From Halocaridina rubra (taxonomy: Eukaryota; Arthropoda; Malacostraca; Decapoda; Atyidae): DNA of 64,000 nucleotides. The number at the start of each line of letters is the position of its first letter. Within the stretch, counting starts at the first letter, position 1. Position numbers and translations under genes: made by a program. Positions 45,223 to 58,900 of this stretch are shown here, in pieces. Location: contig JAXCGZ010001917.1 of assembly GCA_037179515.1 (NCBI GenBank), positions 90,001-154,000 on the forward strand, in the 5' to 3' direction. The notes under the pieces are model-generated. The model searched no databases. It was not told the origin of the DNA and was given only the letters and a program-made list of their open reading frames with translations.

Positions 45223-46290
45223 TTATACATATAATTCGTCCTTGCTCAATAGATATCTACAGTGCAAAATAAAATTGTTAGCATGTGTGAACATATGAAA
45301 TAGATATCTGCCCCAGACCAAGATTCGAGCCCCCCCCCAAAAAAAAGGGGGGTCCCCCCTCATGTAACATCTTCCCAAGAGCCATTTGGGGACAAAGCAG
45401 AGGGTTGGTGACGTCCATCGTTTGGGAATTCATCCAGATAATTCATTTTCAGTATGGTTAAGGGGAATATGGTTCAATAAAATAAAAATGAAAAACCGGT
45501 TCATACATAATGTTAAAGAATGAAAGTTGGATTCAAGAAAAAAAAAAGTACCCTAAAACATGAATGTTTCCGTGACCTTTGTAAAAGTCATATCGAAATT
45601 GGTAAAATTAGTCAAGCGAGTAAATCTCTCATCTTGTTTCATCCATAAAACTGAAGTTTGCATGAAGCCCCACCTCTGTTAGTACCACGAGTTTAATCTC
45701 AGCAAAAAGCTAATTACGGAAGAAAATTTCTAACTCCATACACTCACCGACGCATCAACTCACGCTTCTCTTCATGTGGATTTTGATAAGCATCCACTGG
45801 GCATATACCCACTGGGCATAACCCCTGACTTCCACCAAGAAGTTCCAAATTCAATTCCAAATGGTGGCTCATACAACCTCTCTTGGCCAGAGCCACTTAG
45901 GGAAAAGGAAACAGTATGGTGTTCCTCGAGTGGTATCCCCCTTCAATGTCAGCAGGCATTACGAGTACACAATTACACGTGCGGGGGGTAAATAGTGGAA
46001 CAGTATCTTTATGAGGTCACTTATCGATGAAGGCAAAAATACCCGAAACGCAGATCTCAAATAAAAAACGAAAGGTTAAAACAGCAATTATAAAAGTTAC
46101 CTGACGGAAATTTTATGGAAAATAGCACCCGAGATTATCTATGCCTCTTCAAGTTATGGAGTTTACACCCCCAAACTGACTGAATTATCAAGGGTAAATC
46201 TCAAATCTCACACAGTCAAAAAAGTACATGCAATTATGTATGTTTGCATATTCTTTGGAGAATACAGCTCCAAACTGTCTGTTATGTCAA

Positions 46291-46465
46291 GACACCGGGA
46301 GAGGCAAAAGCTGTCCTCATCAATAAAGGCCCGGGCACGAGAAAATACCAAGACGAAGGAAAAGAAAAAGCTTAAAGACAAGGCAGAGATGAGGTAATGT
46401 CACACAATGGAAAACGCCAGACAGAAACAACAGTCAAAGTACAGAGGATCCAGAGATATGGAGGA
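46291..46465. mobile_element. dispersed repeat family A2, copy 1
   Basis: Blocks GACACCGGGA, GTCCTCATCAATAAAGGCCC, GGGCACGAGAAAATACCAAG and GGCAGAGATGAGGTAATGTC are shared almost base for base with 62758-62935. The GGGC-CTCATC-GGCCCGGGCAC order resembles reversed family A, so A2 is probably a subfamily. Confidence 0.75.
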
Positions 46466-46757
46466 CTAGGCCCTGAGATGACGATAGATCTGCTTTTTGA
46501 AGGATGTAGTTCCAAACTGGTTCCAGTGTCAACTTAAATATCTAACAATTTAACAAAATACTGGATGCATTATCAAGAGTCTACCGATCAACATTTTACA
46601 TCTATAATAATCAAAGCTTAAAACAGGAAGCCTCACCTCTGTGATGTTCATACAACATATTGTCAATCATCTACGGATTATGAGCAGCTTTAAAACCCCT
46701 TTTTCGTGAGGTTTAATACTTCAATGGCGGTGTTTGTGTAACTAGCTGGAGTTACAG

Positions 46758-46823
46758 GAGGTAGAAGAAGAAGAGGAGGAAGAGGAAGAGAAGATGAAGC
46801 AGAAGGAGGAAGAAGAAGAGTAG
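46758..46823 (+). CDS. wupA: possible alternative Glu-rich terminal exon of troponin I
   Basis: After GGAGTTACAG a phase-0 frame reads EVEEEEEEEEEKMKQKEEEE plus E and TAG, with AATAAA 34 nt later (46857-46862). Joined to 31925 it gives GAAKK-EVEEEE, very like the acidic end of insect TnI (Drosophila ends in EVEAEA). The reading frame, the exit codon and the nearby polyadenylation signal support it. The pyrimidine tract is poor and the sequence is simple purine repeat, so this is a candidate only. It lies 5 kb after the Pro/Ala/Glu stop. Confidence 0.45.
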   Translation, partial: EVEEEEEEEEEKMKQKEEEEE

Positions 46824-46856
46824 AAAGAGTTTAAAGTAAACGAAGAATGAGGAAAA

Positions 46857-46862
46857 AATAAA
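46857..46862 (+). terminator. AATAAA polyadenylation signal
   Basis: Canonical hexamer 34 nt after the TAG of the Glu-rich frame. It marks a possible distal gene end. Confidence 0.4.
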
Positions 46863-47479
46863 CGGCTGAACTTGGATCCGCAGCGCGTGGAGGGGATAGG
46901 GTGATATAATTTTATTCAACGGATATAGACCAAAATATAAACAAAGAGGTATGTACCTGTAAGTACTGTATATGCTATATACTTCTTTATTGTTATATTG
47001 TAATTGATTCTTCTACCTATTCTGCCTTCCAATATGGTTTTCTAGACCTCTCTTTATCACTCATTCTCTAAATTCTGCAAATCCCATTTAATATATCTTT
47101 CTTTCAATGGCTCAACACGTCAAGATATTTATAAACATGCTACTGTCAAGATCATTCAGTGAATAAAACTCGCCTCTAATAATGAAAATAAACGACTTGT
47201 TTCATTACCTATGTTTAATAAATGAATCAATAAATGTAATAAATAAATAAAGAATAATATTCTTGAAATTTATACTTCATTTGGCGACTTTGTAATATTT
47301 AATTTTTGGGAAAATTTTTTGTTGTTGCCAACCATCATTGCTCTTTTTCGTCCTTAAAACTTCCTGAGATAAAGATTCATAAACTTCGTCAGCACAGTGA
47401 GTATACACATTAGGCCTGTTGTGATAAACCACAAACATAATCACTTTATACTTTAATGATATGATGGGATTTAGTCAAT

Positions 47480-47581
<102 letters not shown>

Positions 47582-47980
47582 GTTAAATGAGAGTGAAATG
47601 AACTACTGGGAAGATAAAAACTATTCAAATATGAAAAGTCTAAAACTTTAACTTTATACTTATAGGATGAACAAATATAAATATATAGAAAAAAAGGATC
47701 TTGTAAAAATGAGCAATACCAGGGTTCTCTAGGGTTATTTCTATTTCCAAGGAAAACCGCCTCAAATAACCAAAGAATTTAAGGAATTATTGAAGAGTAT
47801 ATTGAGTTCTGGGTGTTACTCATCTTCACAAGAAAAAAAAAATAGAAGAAACAAGGGTACGAAATAACAGTCAAAGAATAATCAATAAAGCTTCCTCTTC
47901 GCCATAATATTAAGGCCCTTCGTAATGAATAGGCTGTAATAAATGACTCCAGTGAGTCGGCAAAAGAAACTTCTTGTTTT

Positions 47981-48087
<107 letters not shown>

Positions 48088-48573
48088 GTTATCTGTTTAT
48101 ATGTTACGAGCTGAATATTTTTAGTTAAGTGTCCCAAAGGGCCATAACACACTATAGGTTAGGGACAACAGTGCTGAAATTCAGAGCCAGTGGTTACTTT
48201 TAGATAGAGAGATAGCTAAATAGTTAAAAGATATACAGATATACATAGTTAGAAAGATAGAACATACATACAAAGTTAGATATACAGAATGATAGCTAGA
48301 ACAGATATACATAGTTAGATATATAGAAAGATAAATAGATATACAGCTAGATAGATCGACTGATACATAACTAGAAAGATAGATAGATTGATAGAAAGTA
48401 TATCTTCCTCATGTACGTACGTCATACAAGTTTACTATTTTCTGTTTGTCTCGTAGTCCAATATCTCTAACCTCAGGTTCCCTAAGTCACTTTGGAATTA
48501 AAGGGTAGTGATACTAATGAGAAAATACTTCACCCAACAAGAAATGATATAATGGGATTTACTTATTCAATAA

Positions 48574-48940
<367 letters not shown>

Positions 48941-49587
48941 TCTCTCTATCCGTCTATTTAACTCTCTATCTATTTCTGTCTTTCCTTTTCCGTTTCCTGT
49001 CTTTCTCTTTTCCATCGTGTTGTTGAGTATTGAGGTCAAGGCATGACGGTGTCGACACGAAGGAGCAAAAGGCGATCATTGATCCGCTGGAATCCGTTTC
49101 TTCGCTCGTCACTCATTCCGTTTATGCATTCGCTCACGCGCTCGCTCACTTATTCGTTAGTACATTCGCCCACACTTTGTCACGTATGCATTCACTCATT
49201 TAGTATTTAGTATCTTAAGCATTCGCTCATTTATTGTCTCATTATGCATTCACTTCTTCATTCTATCATTTACTATGCAATAACTCATTCTCTCATTCGT
49301 TCAAGCATTTACATTTTCACTCAATTTTACATTCACTCACTTATTCATTCTTTTACTCATTTCATCGGCTTATTAACGCATTCTTTATGCATTCGTCCAC
49401 TCATTCTATATAAATAAGTACGCATTCACTCACACATTTTCTCATTCATTTATGCAATCAATCGTTCCTTTATGAGGCCAACTCATTTACTCATCCTTTT
49501 ATGCATTCATTGCAATTTTTTTTTCATTTCTTCTCTCATTAGTTTATGTATTCGTTGACATTTCCTATGCCTTCATCTACACCGAAT

Positions 49588-49735
49588 ATTCTTGGGTATT
49601 CGTTACACATCTCTTACTATCCCTTCACATCTGACAAGTCACAACACTATCTCTGCTTATCTTTCTTCTTTTTCAATGTTTTCTTGGTACCCGGGCCCGA
49701 TGAGGGCAATTTTCTCTACACTTATAAAGAGAAAA
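49588..49735 (+). mobile_element. dispersed repeat family A, copy 3
   Basis: TTCGTTACACATCTCTTACT, CACATCTGACAAGTCAC, GTACCCGGGCCCGATGAGG, ending in a run of A. It is inserted in the satellite. Confidence 0.8.
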
Positions 49736-49871
49736 AAAAAACATATTCTATACTTCATTAATGCAGTTACTTTTCACTCATTAATTTGAATTCATAGTTT
49801 CATTAATTATAATTAACTTTTTTAATAATTAAATATTCATCCGCTAAGTGACTCATTCATTTAGGTCGGTA

Positions 49872-50121
49872 TCACACCAAAGTGACACATCGCACGTGGC
49901 ATGCCACGTGGCCGGCCAGTTGAAAACGAACATCTGGAAATATATAAAACCTTTCACAAAGAAGTGGCATGACACGCCCCATGTGCCACGTGCGACTTGC
50001 AGAGTGGCACATGGGACGTGTCAAGCCACTTATGTGTGAAAGGTTTCATATATTTCCGGATGTTCGTTTTCAACTGGCGTGCCACGTGGCATGCATTGTG
50101 CGACGTGTCACATTGGTGTGA
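49872..50121. mobile_element. foldback MITE-like element, family F
   Basis: 250 bp with inverted ends TCACACCAA / TTGGTGTGA. The arms pair along GTTGAAAACGAACATC, GGAAATATATAAAACCTTTCA and repeated GTGGCATG and CACGTGG words. The central part is itself palindromic (GTGCCACGTGC ... AGTGGCAC). No ORF. Only one copy was noticed in this window. Confidence 0.88.
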
Positions 50122-50405
50122 AAGAAGCCTTATGCAATCCTTTAATTGTTCATTTATGTGATTGGCCACTAAAAGTCTAATTCGCTAATCATTTTTACTC
50201 AATCATTCTCTCAGTTGATTAGGGATTCTCTAGCTTAGTCACTCACCTATGCATATCCTATTTTAGTGACTCACTCATTTGTTTATGCATCCGATTCAGT
50301 CTCTCATTCGTATATGAATCCTTTTACTCATATGTTCATGTATCATCTCATTTATTTTTTCATTTGACTGTCTCTTCCTCCATTCAATCATTTATGCAGA
50401 CTCAG

Positions 50406-50595
50406 TCACCGTGGCTCAAGCGGTAGCGTCCGCGACTTTGAGGCGTCAGGTCGATGGTTCGCGCCCCGTCACGGTCTGAGGTTAGCAAGGGCATGCACTC
50501 AGGGTAACGATTACATCTGCCAAAGCAAGTCCTTTGCAAGAAGGCAACCGTCCTAGCCCTTGGCAGAAAAGGGAGTCCGTGATGTAAAACCGGAA
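50406..50595 (+). mobile_element. tRNA-SINE family C, reference copy
   Basis: The head GTGGCTCAAGCGGTAGCG matches the pol III A box of a tRNA and GGTTCGCGCCCC its B box, about 40 bases apart. The body has GGTCTGAGGTTAGCAAGGGC, GTAACGATTACATCTGCC, GAAGGCAACCGTCCTAGCCC and AAAAGGGAGTCCG. Other copies: 44691-44881 and 44353-44476 (minus), 51661-51800 (truncated) and 51119-51275 (diverged). Tail TGTAAAACCGGAA. Confidence 0.88.
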
Positions 50596-50787
50596 GATTT
50601 ATTTCCTAATTCGCTTAAGACCCTTTTCACTCTTTTACTTATGCATTCACTCATTCATTCACTTCAAATACATTCGCTAACTCCTTCACTCGTGCATTCA
50701 CTATCGATTTCAGTAATGCATTAATTTATGCATTCTTTCTCTCATGCTATCTTTCAGTTATAAACGCTTTCATCTAAGCATTTTTTG

Positions 50788-50808
50788 TATGATTGTGACA
50801 CCAGTACG

Positions 50809-50896
<88 letters not shown>

Positions 50897-51025
50897 ATAT
50901 ATATGCACTCATCGGGTCTAGGCACCAAGAAAACAAAATTACAGAGAAATAGAGATGGGGAGTGTTGGGACTTGTTAGATGTGAAGGGATAATAAATATG
51001 TAAAGAATATCCGAGAATATTCGGC
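50788..51025 (-). mobile_element. dispersed repeat family A, copy 4, split by an (AT) run
   Basis: On the plus strand, GATTGTGACACCAGTACG is separated by an AT run (50812-50904) from GCACTCATCGGGTCTAGGCA, and GGGACTTGTTAGATGTGAAG follows. The microsatellite occupies the A-rich internal stretch of the element. Confidence 0.75.
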
Positions 51026-51118
51026 GTTGATGTATGCATAGAAAATTACTCAGTCATAAATTTTATCATTCAGTCTCTTCACCGCCTAAGTCTTCATATT
51101 CTTATTTATTATCCAATC

Positions 51119-51275
51119 GCTTGTGGCCACCGCGGCAGAGTGATAACGCTCGCAAATTTGATGGTCAGGTTGAGGATTCATGGCACGCCAAGGTCTGAGG
51201 TTATAAAGGGCATTCAATCAAGGTAACAACCACACTTGTCAAACCCTTCGTAGAAAAGGGAATCCGAGAAGTGGA
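51119..51275 (+). mobile_element. tRNA-SINE family C, diverged copy
   Basis: GCCACCGCGGCAGAGTGATA, ATGGTCAGGTTGAGGATTC, AAGGTCTGAGGTTATAAAGG, AAAAGGGAATCCGAGAAG. It follows the order of 50406-50595 but with many changes. Confidence 0.65.
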
Positions 51276-51660
51276 ACAGAACACATCACATTCATTCACT
51301 CATTCTATAAAGTATTCACTTATGCATTCTATTACTCATTTATTATTAAGATTTCATTTATTAGTATATAACTTCAGGTATTATTTTAAAATGCTGACCA
51401 ATATAAATTTTAGGGAGGATATGTAATACACATTTATGAATCTATTGAAAATCTCTAAAGAAAAGAGAATAAATATCAATTATCGTGTAGCACGTACACT
51501 CCCGTGCTAGCATTTGTGTTAATGTAATTCTGATATTCATTCCTGCCGTTTGAGGGAAAGCTAGGTTAGGTTAACTTATATTTGGGTACAAAATTGACAA
51601 TTCCAAAAGCAACCTGTCGTAAAAATAGACTTTTTTGTTGTTGTTTATTATTATGTTATG

Positions 51661-51800
51661 TGCCCCGTCACGGACTGAGGTTAGTAAGGGCATACACTCA
51701 GGGTAACGATTACATTTACCAAAACAAGTCCTTCGCAAGAAGGCAACCGTCCTAGCCCTTAGTAGAAAAGGGAGTTCGAGACGTAAAACCGAATCACATC
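51661..51800 (+). mobile_element. tRNA-SINE family C, 5'-truncated copy
   Basis: Starts at CCCCGTCACGGACTGAGG and then follows the body closely to GACGTAAAACCGAATCAC. The tRNA head is absent. Confidence 0.82.
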
Positions 51801-51879
51801 ACATTATTATGTTATGTAATATGAGACTTAACCACTTTAGTATCTTTACAGGGAAAAGATATCTTTCCAGTTATGAAGA

Positions 51880-52515
51880 TTAAGTCATAAAAAGAACAAA
51901 CACACGTTCAGCTAGGGTAATTTTGTTAATGACAATGTACCTTTAAAGTTTAAGCCAAACCCCTACGAACACACTTAGATACAGTAACGACAATGGACAT
52001 ACGAAACTTAAGCCATAGACGAACGAACACATACAGCGCCTAGGTAATATAGTAGCTTAAGTCAAAGTTGGATGAACACACATAGCTAAAATAGAGGAAA
52101 TATTGTTGATCACAAGGGAAAACTGGAGTTTAAACAATAGCTAAACGAACACAGTTAGCTAAAATTGAGGAAATACTCCGTAGATCAAGCCAGGGGTGAA
52201 GGCACACACTGAGACACAGCCAAGGTAATATCGTAACTAACAAAGAACTTTCTGAAGCTTAAGCCAGAGCTGAACGATCACAATGAGATACAGTCGAAAT
52301 AAAGTTGTAAATTATAAAGAGCAAATGAAGCTCAGGCCAGAGGTGAACGGACATATTGAGATTCAGTCAATGTACTATTATTCAACTCAAGCCGAATCCA
52401 AACAAACGGAGAGATAAAATAACGGTAATATCGTTAATCACAGAAAACAGTTGAAGTCTAAGCCAGAGTTGAACGAACACATCGAGACACTGCCAAGGTA
52501 ATTTTTGTGCATGAC
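51880..52515. repeat. degenerate tandem repeat, about 75-90 bp unit
   Basis: Recurring order: AAGCC(A)GAG, TGAACGAACACA, GAGACACAGCCAAGGTAAT, a short AT stretch, GAAGCTTAAGCC. About seven units with strong divergence. Confidence 0.7.
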
Positions 52516-52699
52516 AAAAGGGCATCTAAGGTAACCACGCGATCCACATCAAACCCCCCCCCCCTTCAGAGTTAGCTCTCCCTTTTTTTCCCATGTGAAC
52601 TAAAATTAAAGTTTATAATTTCCCCCTTGCGAACGAATGTGGAATTATACATGAATTATACTTGACTAGTATACAGGAATACCAGAAAAATTCAATACC

Positions 52700-53225
52700 T
52701 GGTGTCGTGAAATCGCTGTATCGATTAAAATATCTTTTTTTAAAAGTTCTTGCTTTTGTTGTCTTTGAGGCAAAGTTAAGTAAAAATGCCAGGAGTAATT
52801 TTTCTTTTTTCTATTTAGGATGTACACGATGTGTTACACACTATAGCAATTAAATTATCTTTACTGAACAGACGAGTTCTTGTTTTTGTTCTTTTAGGCA
52901 AAACGGAAACAAAAGATCAGAACTCCATTTTTTTTCTTCCATTCCTTATTCTCACAACAGAAAAATCATTATATTGATTAAAACACCTTTTCTAGATGGA
53001 TGAGAACTTGCTTTTGTTGTCTTTCAGGTAAATATTAACAAAAGCTCCAGAATATTCTTTTTCTTAAATTTCATTTAAAGTGAAAAGAGAAAATATTTTA
53101 AGATACACATTTTGATGTAGAGAAACAAGGAACTCATAGAAACCTTTTAGAATAGAGTTCTTGCTTATTTTTGTTTACTTCTGTAAATATAAACAAAAGG
53201 TCAAGAATAATTTTTTTTTTTACCG
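52700..53225. repeat. degenerate tandem repeat, about 130-150 bp unit
   Basis: GTTCTTGCTTTTGTTGTCTTT, AGGCAAA, AACAAAAG and TCAGAAT/CAGGAGTAAT followed by a T-run recur at about 52745, 52875, 53005 and 53158. Confidence 0.65.
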
Positions 53226-53389
53226 TTTTCTCCATTTCCTGAGTTTCATAAGGTTGTTCAGTATTAATTTTGATTTTACGTGGGTTAATATATAAGTTAC
53301 GTTTAAAATTTGCTATTATTTGTGTTACTAGATATGCTATAAATTTAATAGACTGCAATGAAAGTTATGTTTTCATATTTGCTTGTTAT

Positions 53390-53900
53390 CGTATGTTGCT
53401 ATGTAAATCTCTGCTTAAACCACTGCTTTAATTTTGGCTGCTATGTAAAGTACGTGCCTTCATTTTTACTTTGTCTAGGCTGCTATGTTGACTGTATTAC
53501 TCACACTATGTATTCTACACCTTCACATTGGCTTTTACTTAGACTCCAATGTAGTCTGTTTCACATTCGTTCGTTACCTATTGCTGCATATGTAGTCTAT
53601 GTTTTCACATTCGTTCGTTACCTATGCTGCTTATGTGGTCTATGATTTCACATTCGTTCTTTACCTATGCTGCTTATGTAGTCTATGTTTTCACATACGA
53701 ACTTGATCCACGCTGCTACGTAATTTCTGCTTACACATCTGCATTTAATTTGCCTGCTATGCAAACTATACCTACACATTCACTTAAGCTAGGCTATTAC
53801 GTAGGCTATGCTTTCACACTGGCTGCTTTATAACCTATGATTTCACGTTCTTTCTCTACCTATTCTGCTGCTTTTACCTAGTCTACTTGCACATCTGCTT
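53390..53900. repeat. degenerate tandem repeat, about 45-55 bp unit
   Basis: Units of GCTGCTTATGTAGTCTATG, TTTTCACATTCGTTCGTTAC and CTAT. The copies between 53540 and 53700 are nearly identical and those outside are decayed. Confidence 0.8.
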
Positions 53901-54091
53901 TTACTTGGGCTGTTAAGAAAGCAATTTTCATTATTTACGAATACTCATGTACCAATTTTTTTTTTTTTTTTTAAAGTTCTGAGGTAATAAGAGGAACTGA
54001 TAATTAATGTGAAAATTATAGCAATACTTTCCGCAAACAGAAGAAAATAATACATTTTAGGTCTTAAACGAAAAAAATAAAGACTTTTACT

Positions 54092-54094
54092 ACT

Positions 54095-54160
<66 letters not shown>
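54092..54160. repeat. (CT)n microsatellite
   Basis: Pure run of about 69 bp. Confidence 0.97.
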
Positions 54161-54162
<2 letters not shown>

Positions 54163-54648
54163 CAAAAAGATTAATGAAATAATTTTTCGTAGTTTGGATG
54201 ATAAAAATAATTTATTTAACTATTAACTAAAATAAAGTTATGCTGCTAAAAAGGGAGCATTCCAAGAATAAGCACCTGGTTTGGGGCTGAAGCAAAAGAC
54301 ACGTGCCTAACTTGGCATGGAGGGTGAATGCAGAAATTCATAATAACTAAAATTCTTAAATCTAGGTTAGGTTAAGCAATGTTAGATTACGACCTAACCT
54401 AAGCTAACCAAACAAAAAAATTTGAATACTGAGGTACATCAAGGGGCTATTCATGGAATGACTCCAAATAATTTCATATTAAGAGGGCGTATTTAAATTT
54501 ATCAAGGGTAGTGCGAAAACAATAAAATAAAGACCTATATAAACAAATAACTGTAATAAGAAAGAAAGAAAAAGAGAGAAACAAAGAGAGATTAAATTGC
54601 TTTAAGCAAGCAAGCAATAAGGTATTGATGGCAAGAATACATATAGCG

Positions 54649-54876
<228 letters not shown>

Positions 54877-55632
54877 CACACACGAGTAGACCTCTAGTCT
54901 TATAAACTAGCAAAGGGAGATTAAGCGATTTACGGTTGCAACGCTAAGACCCAGACAAGAAAAATATATTCCTTTGTTAAACCACGCCAAAATACTTTTT
55001 ATTTTTTTTTCAATCAAAGATCCCATTGTTCCTGTAATTATATGTGGATAAAATGCGAATGTAAGTATTGCTGGTAATAGTCATTCAGTATTTGGTGTAA
55101 CTGCATTTTGAAAAAAAATAAATAAATACATGTAATGCTAAAATAATAATAACTCAAGAACAGGAAATATGAACACGGTGATGGAATATGGCATGGGAAA
55201 ACTAATTTATAGTCTCAGAAACAAACGTTATGTTAAACAAAATAAGAAAATACGTAATAGATAACTGAAAACCAAACTTAAATATGTTAATTAGATTTAC
55301 GATAAACATACATTCATGTAGACCATTTAATGCTGTATACAGAAAATAAGTAAATAACATGCACAAGATAAGTTAATTTAAGTCAGGAGAAAAAAAAATA
55401 GGCTATATGTACTAAGCATATGCTATCTAGAAATAATATATAATGCTGTCTGGCAACATACAGAGGTCTAAATCCACTTGTTAGGGCATGGCCAAGTCAA
55501 AGCACACGCCTAGATCCAAGAAAACCTTCATATTTCAACTCTGTTTTACTAAATGCTAACACATCCATCTATCTTTTCACACAAGTGAGATAAATTTTCT
55601 TTTCCTTCCACTCGCTCTACAACCACCCACAT

Positions 55633-55795
55633 TCTAATACTTATTCGTTACACATGTCTTATTATCCCTTCACATCTGACAAGTCATAATACTCCCCATC
55701 TCTGTTTCTCTATGTTTTCTTCGTGCCCAGGCCCGATGAGAGTAATTTTTTTTTTTGGTCTGTCCTGGTGTCACAATCATAAAAAAAAAAAAATA
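55633..55795 (+). mobile_element. dispersed repeat family A, copy 5
   Basis: TTATTCGTTACACATGTCTT, CACATCTGACAAGTCATAA, TTCTTCGTGCCCAGGCCCGA, GTCCTGGTGTCACAATCAT, then an A-run. The clearest match to copy 1. Confidence 0.85.
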
Positions 55796-56282
55796 CCACG
55801 GGTTTGGATGGAGCTTTTTTACCTGAACCCCCTAGTATGCTTCGACTCTTCGAGGGCGGCAAATACTAAGGAGTGGGACTGCGCAGTCCCCAAGTACGAA
55901 ATATCTAGTTAATGCTTAAAATAATCATGACTTTACAGACACTGATATAAATAAGGGATATTGGGTATATAAATATACTAAAAAAAAAATAATTCTATTA
56001 CTAAGTCCAATCATTCATTCCCACAAAGCCAGTGCATGAGGGGTTAGGTTATCCATAATCGATGACAAAAGATCAAAATATATAATCATACATTTTTGGG
56101 ATCTACCCAAGACTTGTCAAAGGAATTGCGTGTCAAGAGATGTCTTTTAATCATCTAGGAGCACGATAGGTTTCCAGGACTAAAACTTAAACAAAACAAA
56201 AAACAAATAAAGATAACAAAACTAGACAGCAATAAACAAACACAAATAAATAAATTATCATCAATTGTAGAAATTATAAAAA

Positions 56283-56415
<133 letters not shown>

Positions 56416-57554
56416 AAAAGTATTTTTCAAGCAGTCACAATAGGATGTTGTAATTTACCTCTTACTATATTTATATATGGAATACTCAGAACACCTTCTT
56501 GGGCGCATGTCCGGTGGGGGAGTGGGGAAACCTTTAACTTCCATGCAAAGACCCTTCGTCAGTGTCAGTGTTGGAACCCCACCAGAAAGGTTTACCAATG
56601 TTTCGTTGTAAGCCTTACATCTTGGATCTATTATTACAGCTTATTATGTAGTTTCCTGTGATGGGCAACTACTTTGTAATTTCTGGGTAATTAAGTGACT
56701 TAAAAAGGTTGTGTACAGTGTATCTATTGTGAAAATGTGTTAGTAACTAGGAGAGATTCAGTTCGTAGTGACTTCCCAGTCGATTGAATACAAGGCAAAA
56801 GCAGTATGTTGCTTCAAGAATTATTGATCTGGAAGTGATAAGAGAAAATCCACTTTTTGCACTAGAAGGCGTTTCAAGGTAAGATAGGTATAATTGAGTC
56901 AAAATATGGGTTGCTTTTACCTGAAGACAGACAACACCAATACAGTTATAAGAATGCTTTTGTCATTTGTGTATTAATAGGTCGTTTAGTAATAACGGCA
57001 ATTACGCTCTATTCTGGTTTCTCAGATTACCTGGATGCCATCCCTGTAGGTTGCTAAGTAGCAGAAAAAATACGTCACCAAAAGTTACATAATTTATTTA
57101 ATCAAGTGTCTCTCTGTGCATGTCTGCAGGAAGACTGAGATGTATAGGTATGCAAGTCATCAGTAAACAAATCGATATATTATATCCGTCATTGCAGACT
57201 AGTGGTCGTCTGTCAGACTTACCAGACAGAGTATGTTTTGTCTGAAGTTTAATATATTTAAGATATTCATTAAATTACCTCTCACTGTTTCTCCTTCTCC
57301 CAAATTCCTTAAAGAACCAATATCTAAGTTGAAATTTTTGGATAAACCTTTCAAATACAAATTCATCTTTACGTAAAACGGAGTAATACATCAAATGTCT
57401 TTGTTTCGTTTTGTAGCTGTTATATAAAATACGACTGAAATATTTTACGAAGGGAAAGTGCAAACGTATCTTAATCTGTAGCTTCCATACTAAAATAGGG
57501 AGCTTAACAAAACATAAATATAAACTCTGGTACCATAATAGCAACCACAACAAC

Positions 57555-57595
57555 AATAATAATAATAATAATAACAATAATAATAATAATAAAAA

Positions 57596-57628
<33 letters not shown>
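57555..57628. repeat. (AAT)n/(ATT)n inverted microsatellite
   Basis: AAT units pass into ATT units, giving a self-complementary tract that abuts a family D element. Confidence 0.95.
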
Positions 57629-57633
<5 letters not shown>

Positions 57634-57637
57634 CACA

Positions 57638-57835
57638 TGGCCTAATTCCCCCTTGTAAGGAGGGTGGCATTCACCAAAATTCACACACACCTCAACCATT
57701 CCTATTTGCTCCTTGGGGATAAAGGATTGCCATGTTTCCTTCCCCCTTTCACCTTGCTTGGGTCATCCACAAGGTAGGCGGCCAATGGCATTCTACAATG
57801 AGGCCCAACAGCCCCAGCTGGTTTACCCCCTAATC
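57638..57835 (+). mobile_element. dispersed repeat family D, copy 3
   Basis: CATGGCCTAATTCCCCCTTG, CACACACACCTCAACCATTC, TGCTCCTTGGGG, CTTGCTTGGGTCATCCAC, GAGGCCCAACAGCCCCAGCT. Same order as the other copies. Confidence 0.8.
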
Positions 57836-58290
57836 TTTATCACACGGCAACTCCCATTACGCCCGTCCATCACAGTTCACTGAGCTAGCAGGAGTGAGAA
57901 CTCCCATTGGCCCGCGTCATATAACAACAACAACAACAATAACAACAATAATAAAACTAATAATAATAATAATATACTGACGATGTACAAGAGAGGACTG
58001 AGTGAGTCAGACGATACATAATGACATATAGATCCAACCGTCATAGCTTAATGTGTTGAAGACATATTAAGCCCGAGAAATCCTCGATCCATTGAGATAA
58101 TGCAATAATTTTACTTACTTAAGAAAATATCGAAGGGGCAAGAAAGTATGTTTCGTCCTTGTTCCTGCCAAACTCAGCGGGCATGATGAGTGGTACCAGT
58201 GAAAATGAAATGGTAATAGTGAAATCAAGGGCATTTTGAGCTCAAGAAAGCCAATAGATATGTATATGTTTGTTGGGTAGTGCTACTTTG

Positions 58291-58393
<103 letters not shown>

Positions 58394-58599
58394 GAGCCTA
58401 AAAGGTAAGGCTAATAGCACAGACAGAAGACAGCCTCACGAGATGAAGAGAGTCACGAAAACCATCAGCTCTGAGGTCAGGTTGGGTCACCTTTTCCTCC
58501 ACTGCAGTAGTTTTCAGTTCTAAGACGCATTCTCTCTATTATATAGGTGCATGTTTCCTTCACACTGAAAATAGTTTACTTGTTCGTTATAATTATTGT

Positions 58600-58639
58600 T
58601 GTTGTTATTATTATTATAATTACTCATTACTATCATTAC

Positions 58640-58687
<48 letters not shown>

Positions 58688-58843
58688 CGTTTTCGTATTA
58701 TTATCATTATTATTAATTACAATTATTATTATTATCATTATTAGTATTATTATTATTATTTGTTGTCGTCGCTATCATTATTGTCACTATCATAATACTA
58801 AAAAAATGGATGGTAAATGTCAAACTGCATATTACAATTATTA

Positions 58844-58900
<57 letters not shown>

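Larger units (their letters stand above)
49085..51350. repeat. degenerate CATTCACTCATT satellite with nested insertions
   Basis: Words such as ATGCATTCACTCATTC, TCGCTCAC and TTTATGCATTC recur from 49085 to 49560, 49770-49865, 50140-50400, 50620-50760 and 51285-51350. Between these blocks sit a family A copy, a foldback element, a tRNA-SINE, a second family A copy with an AT run and a diverged tRNA-SINE. Confidence 0.75.

Noticed and set aside
54361..54410. TTAGG-like words (GGTTAGGTTAAGC and its inverse), also near 51561
   Set aside because: Only two units. A telomeric array would be much longer.
57275..57670. Minus-strand frame of 131 codons
   Set aside because: The first part is translated (AAT)n and the rest has no recognisable domain or splice signals.
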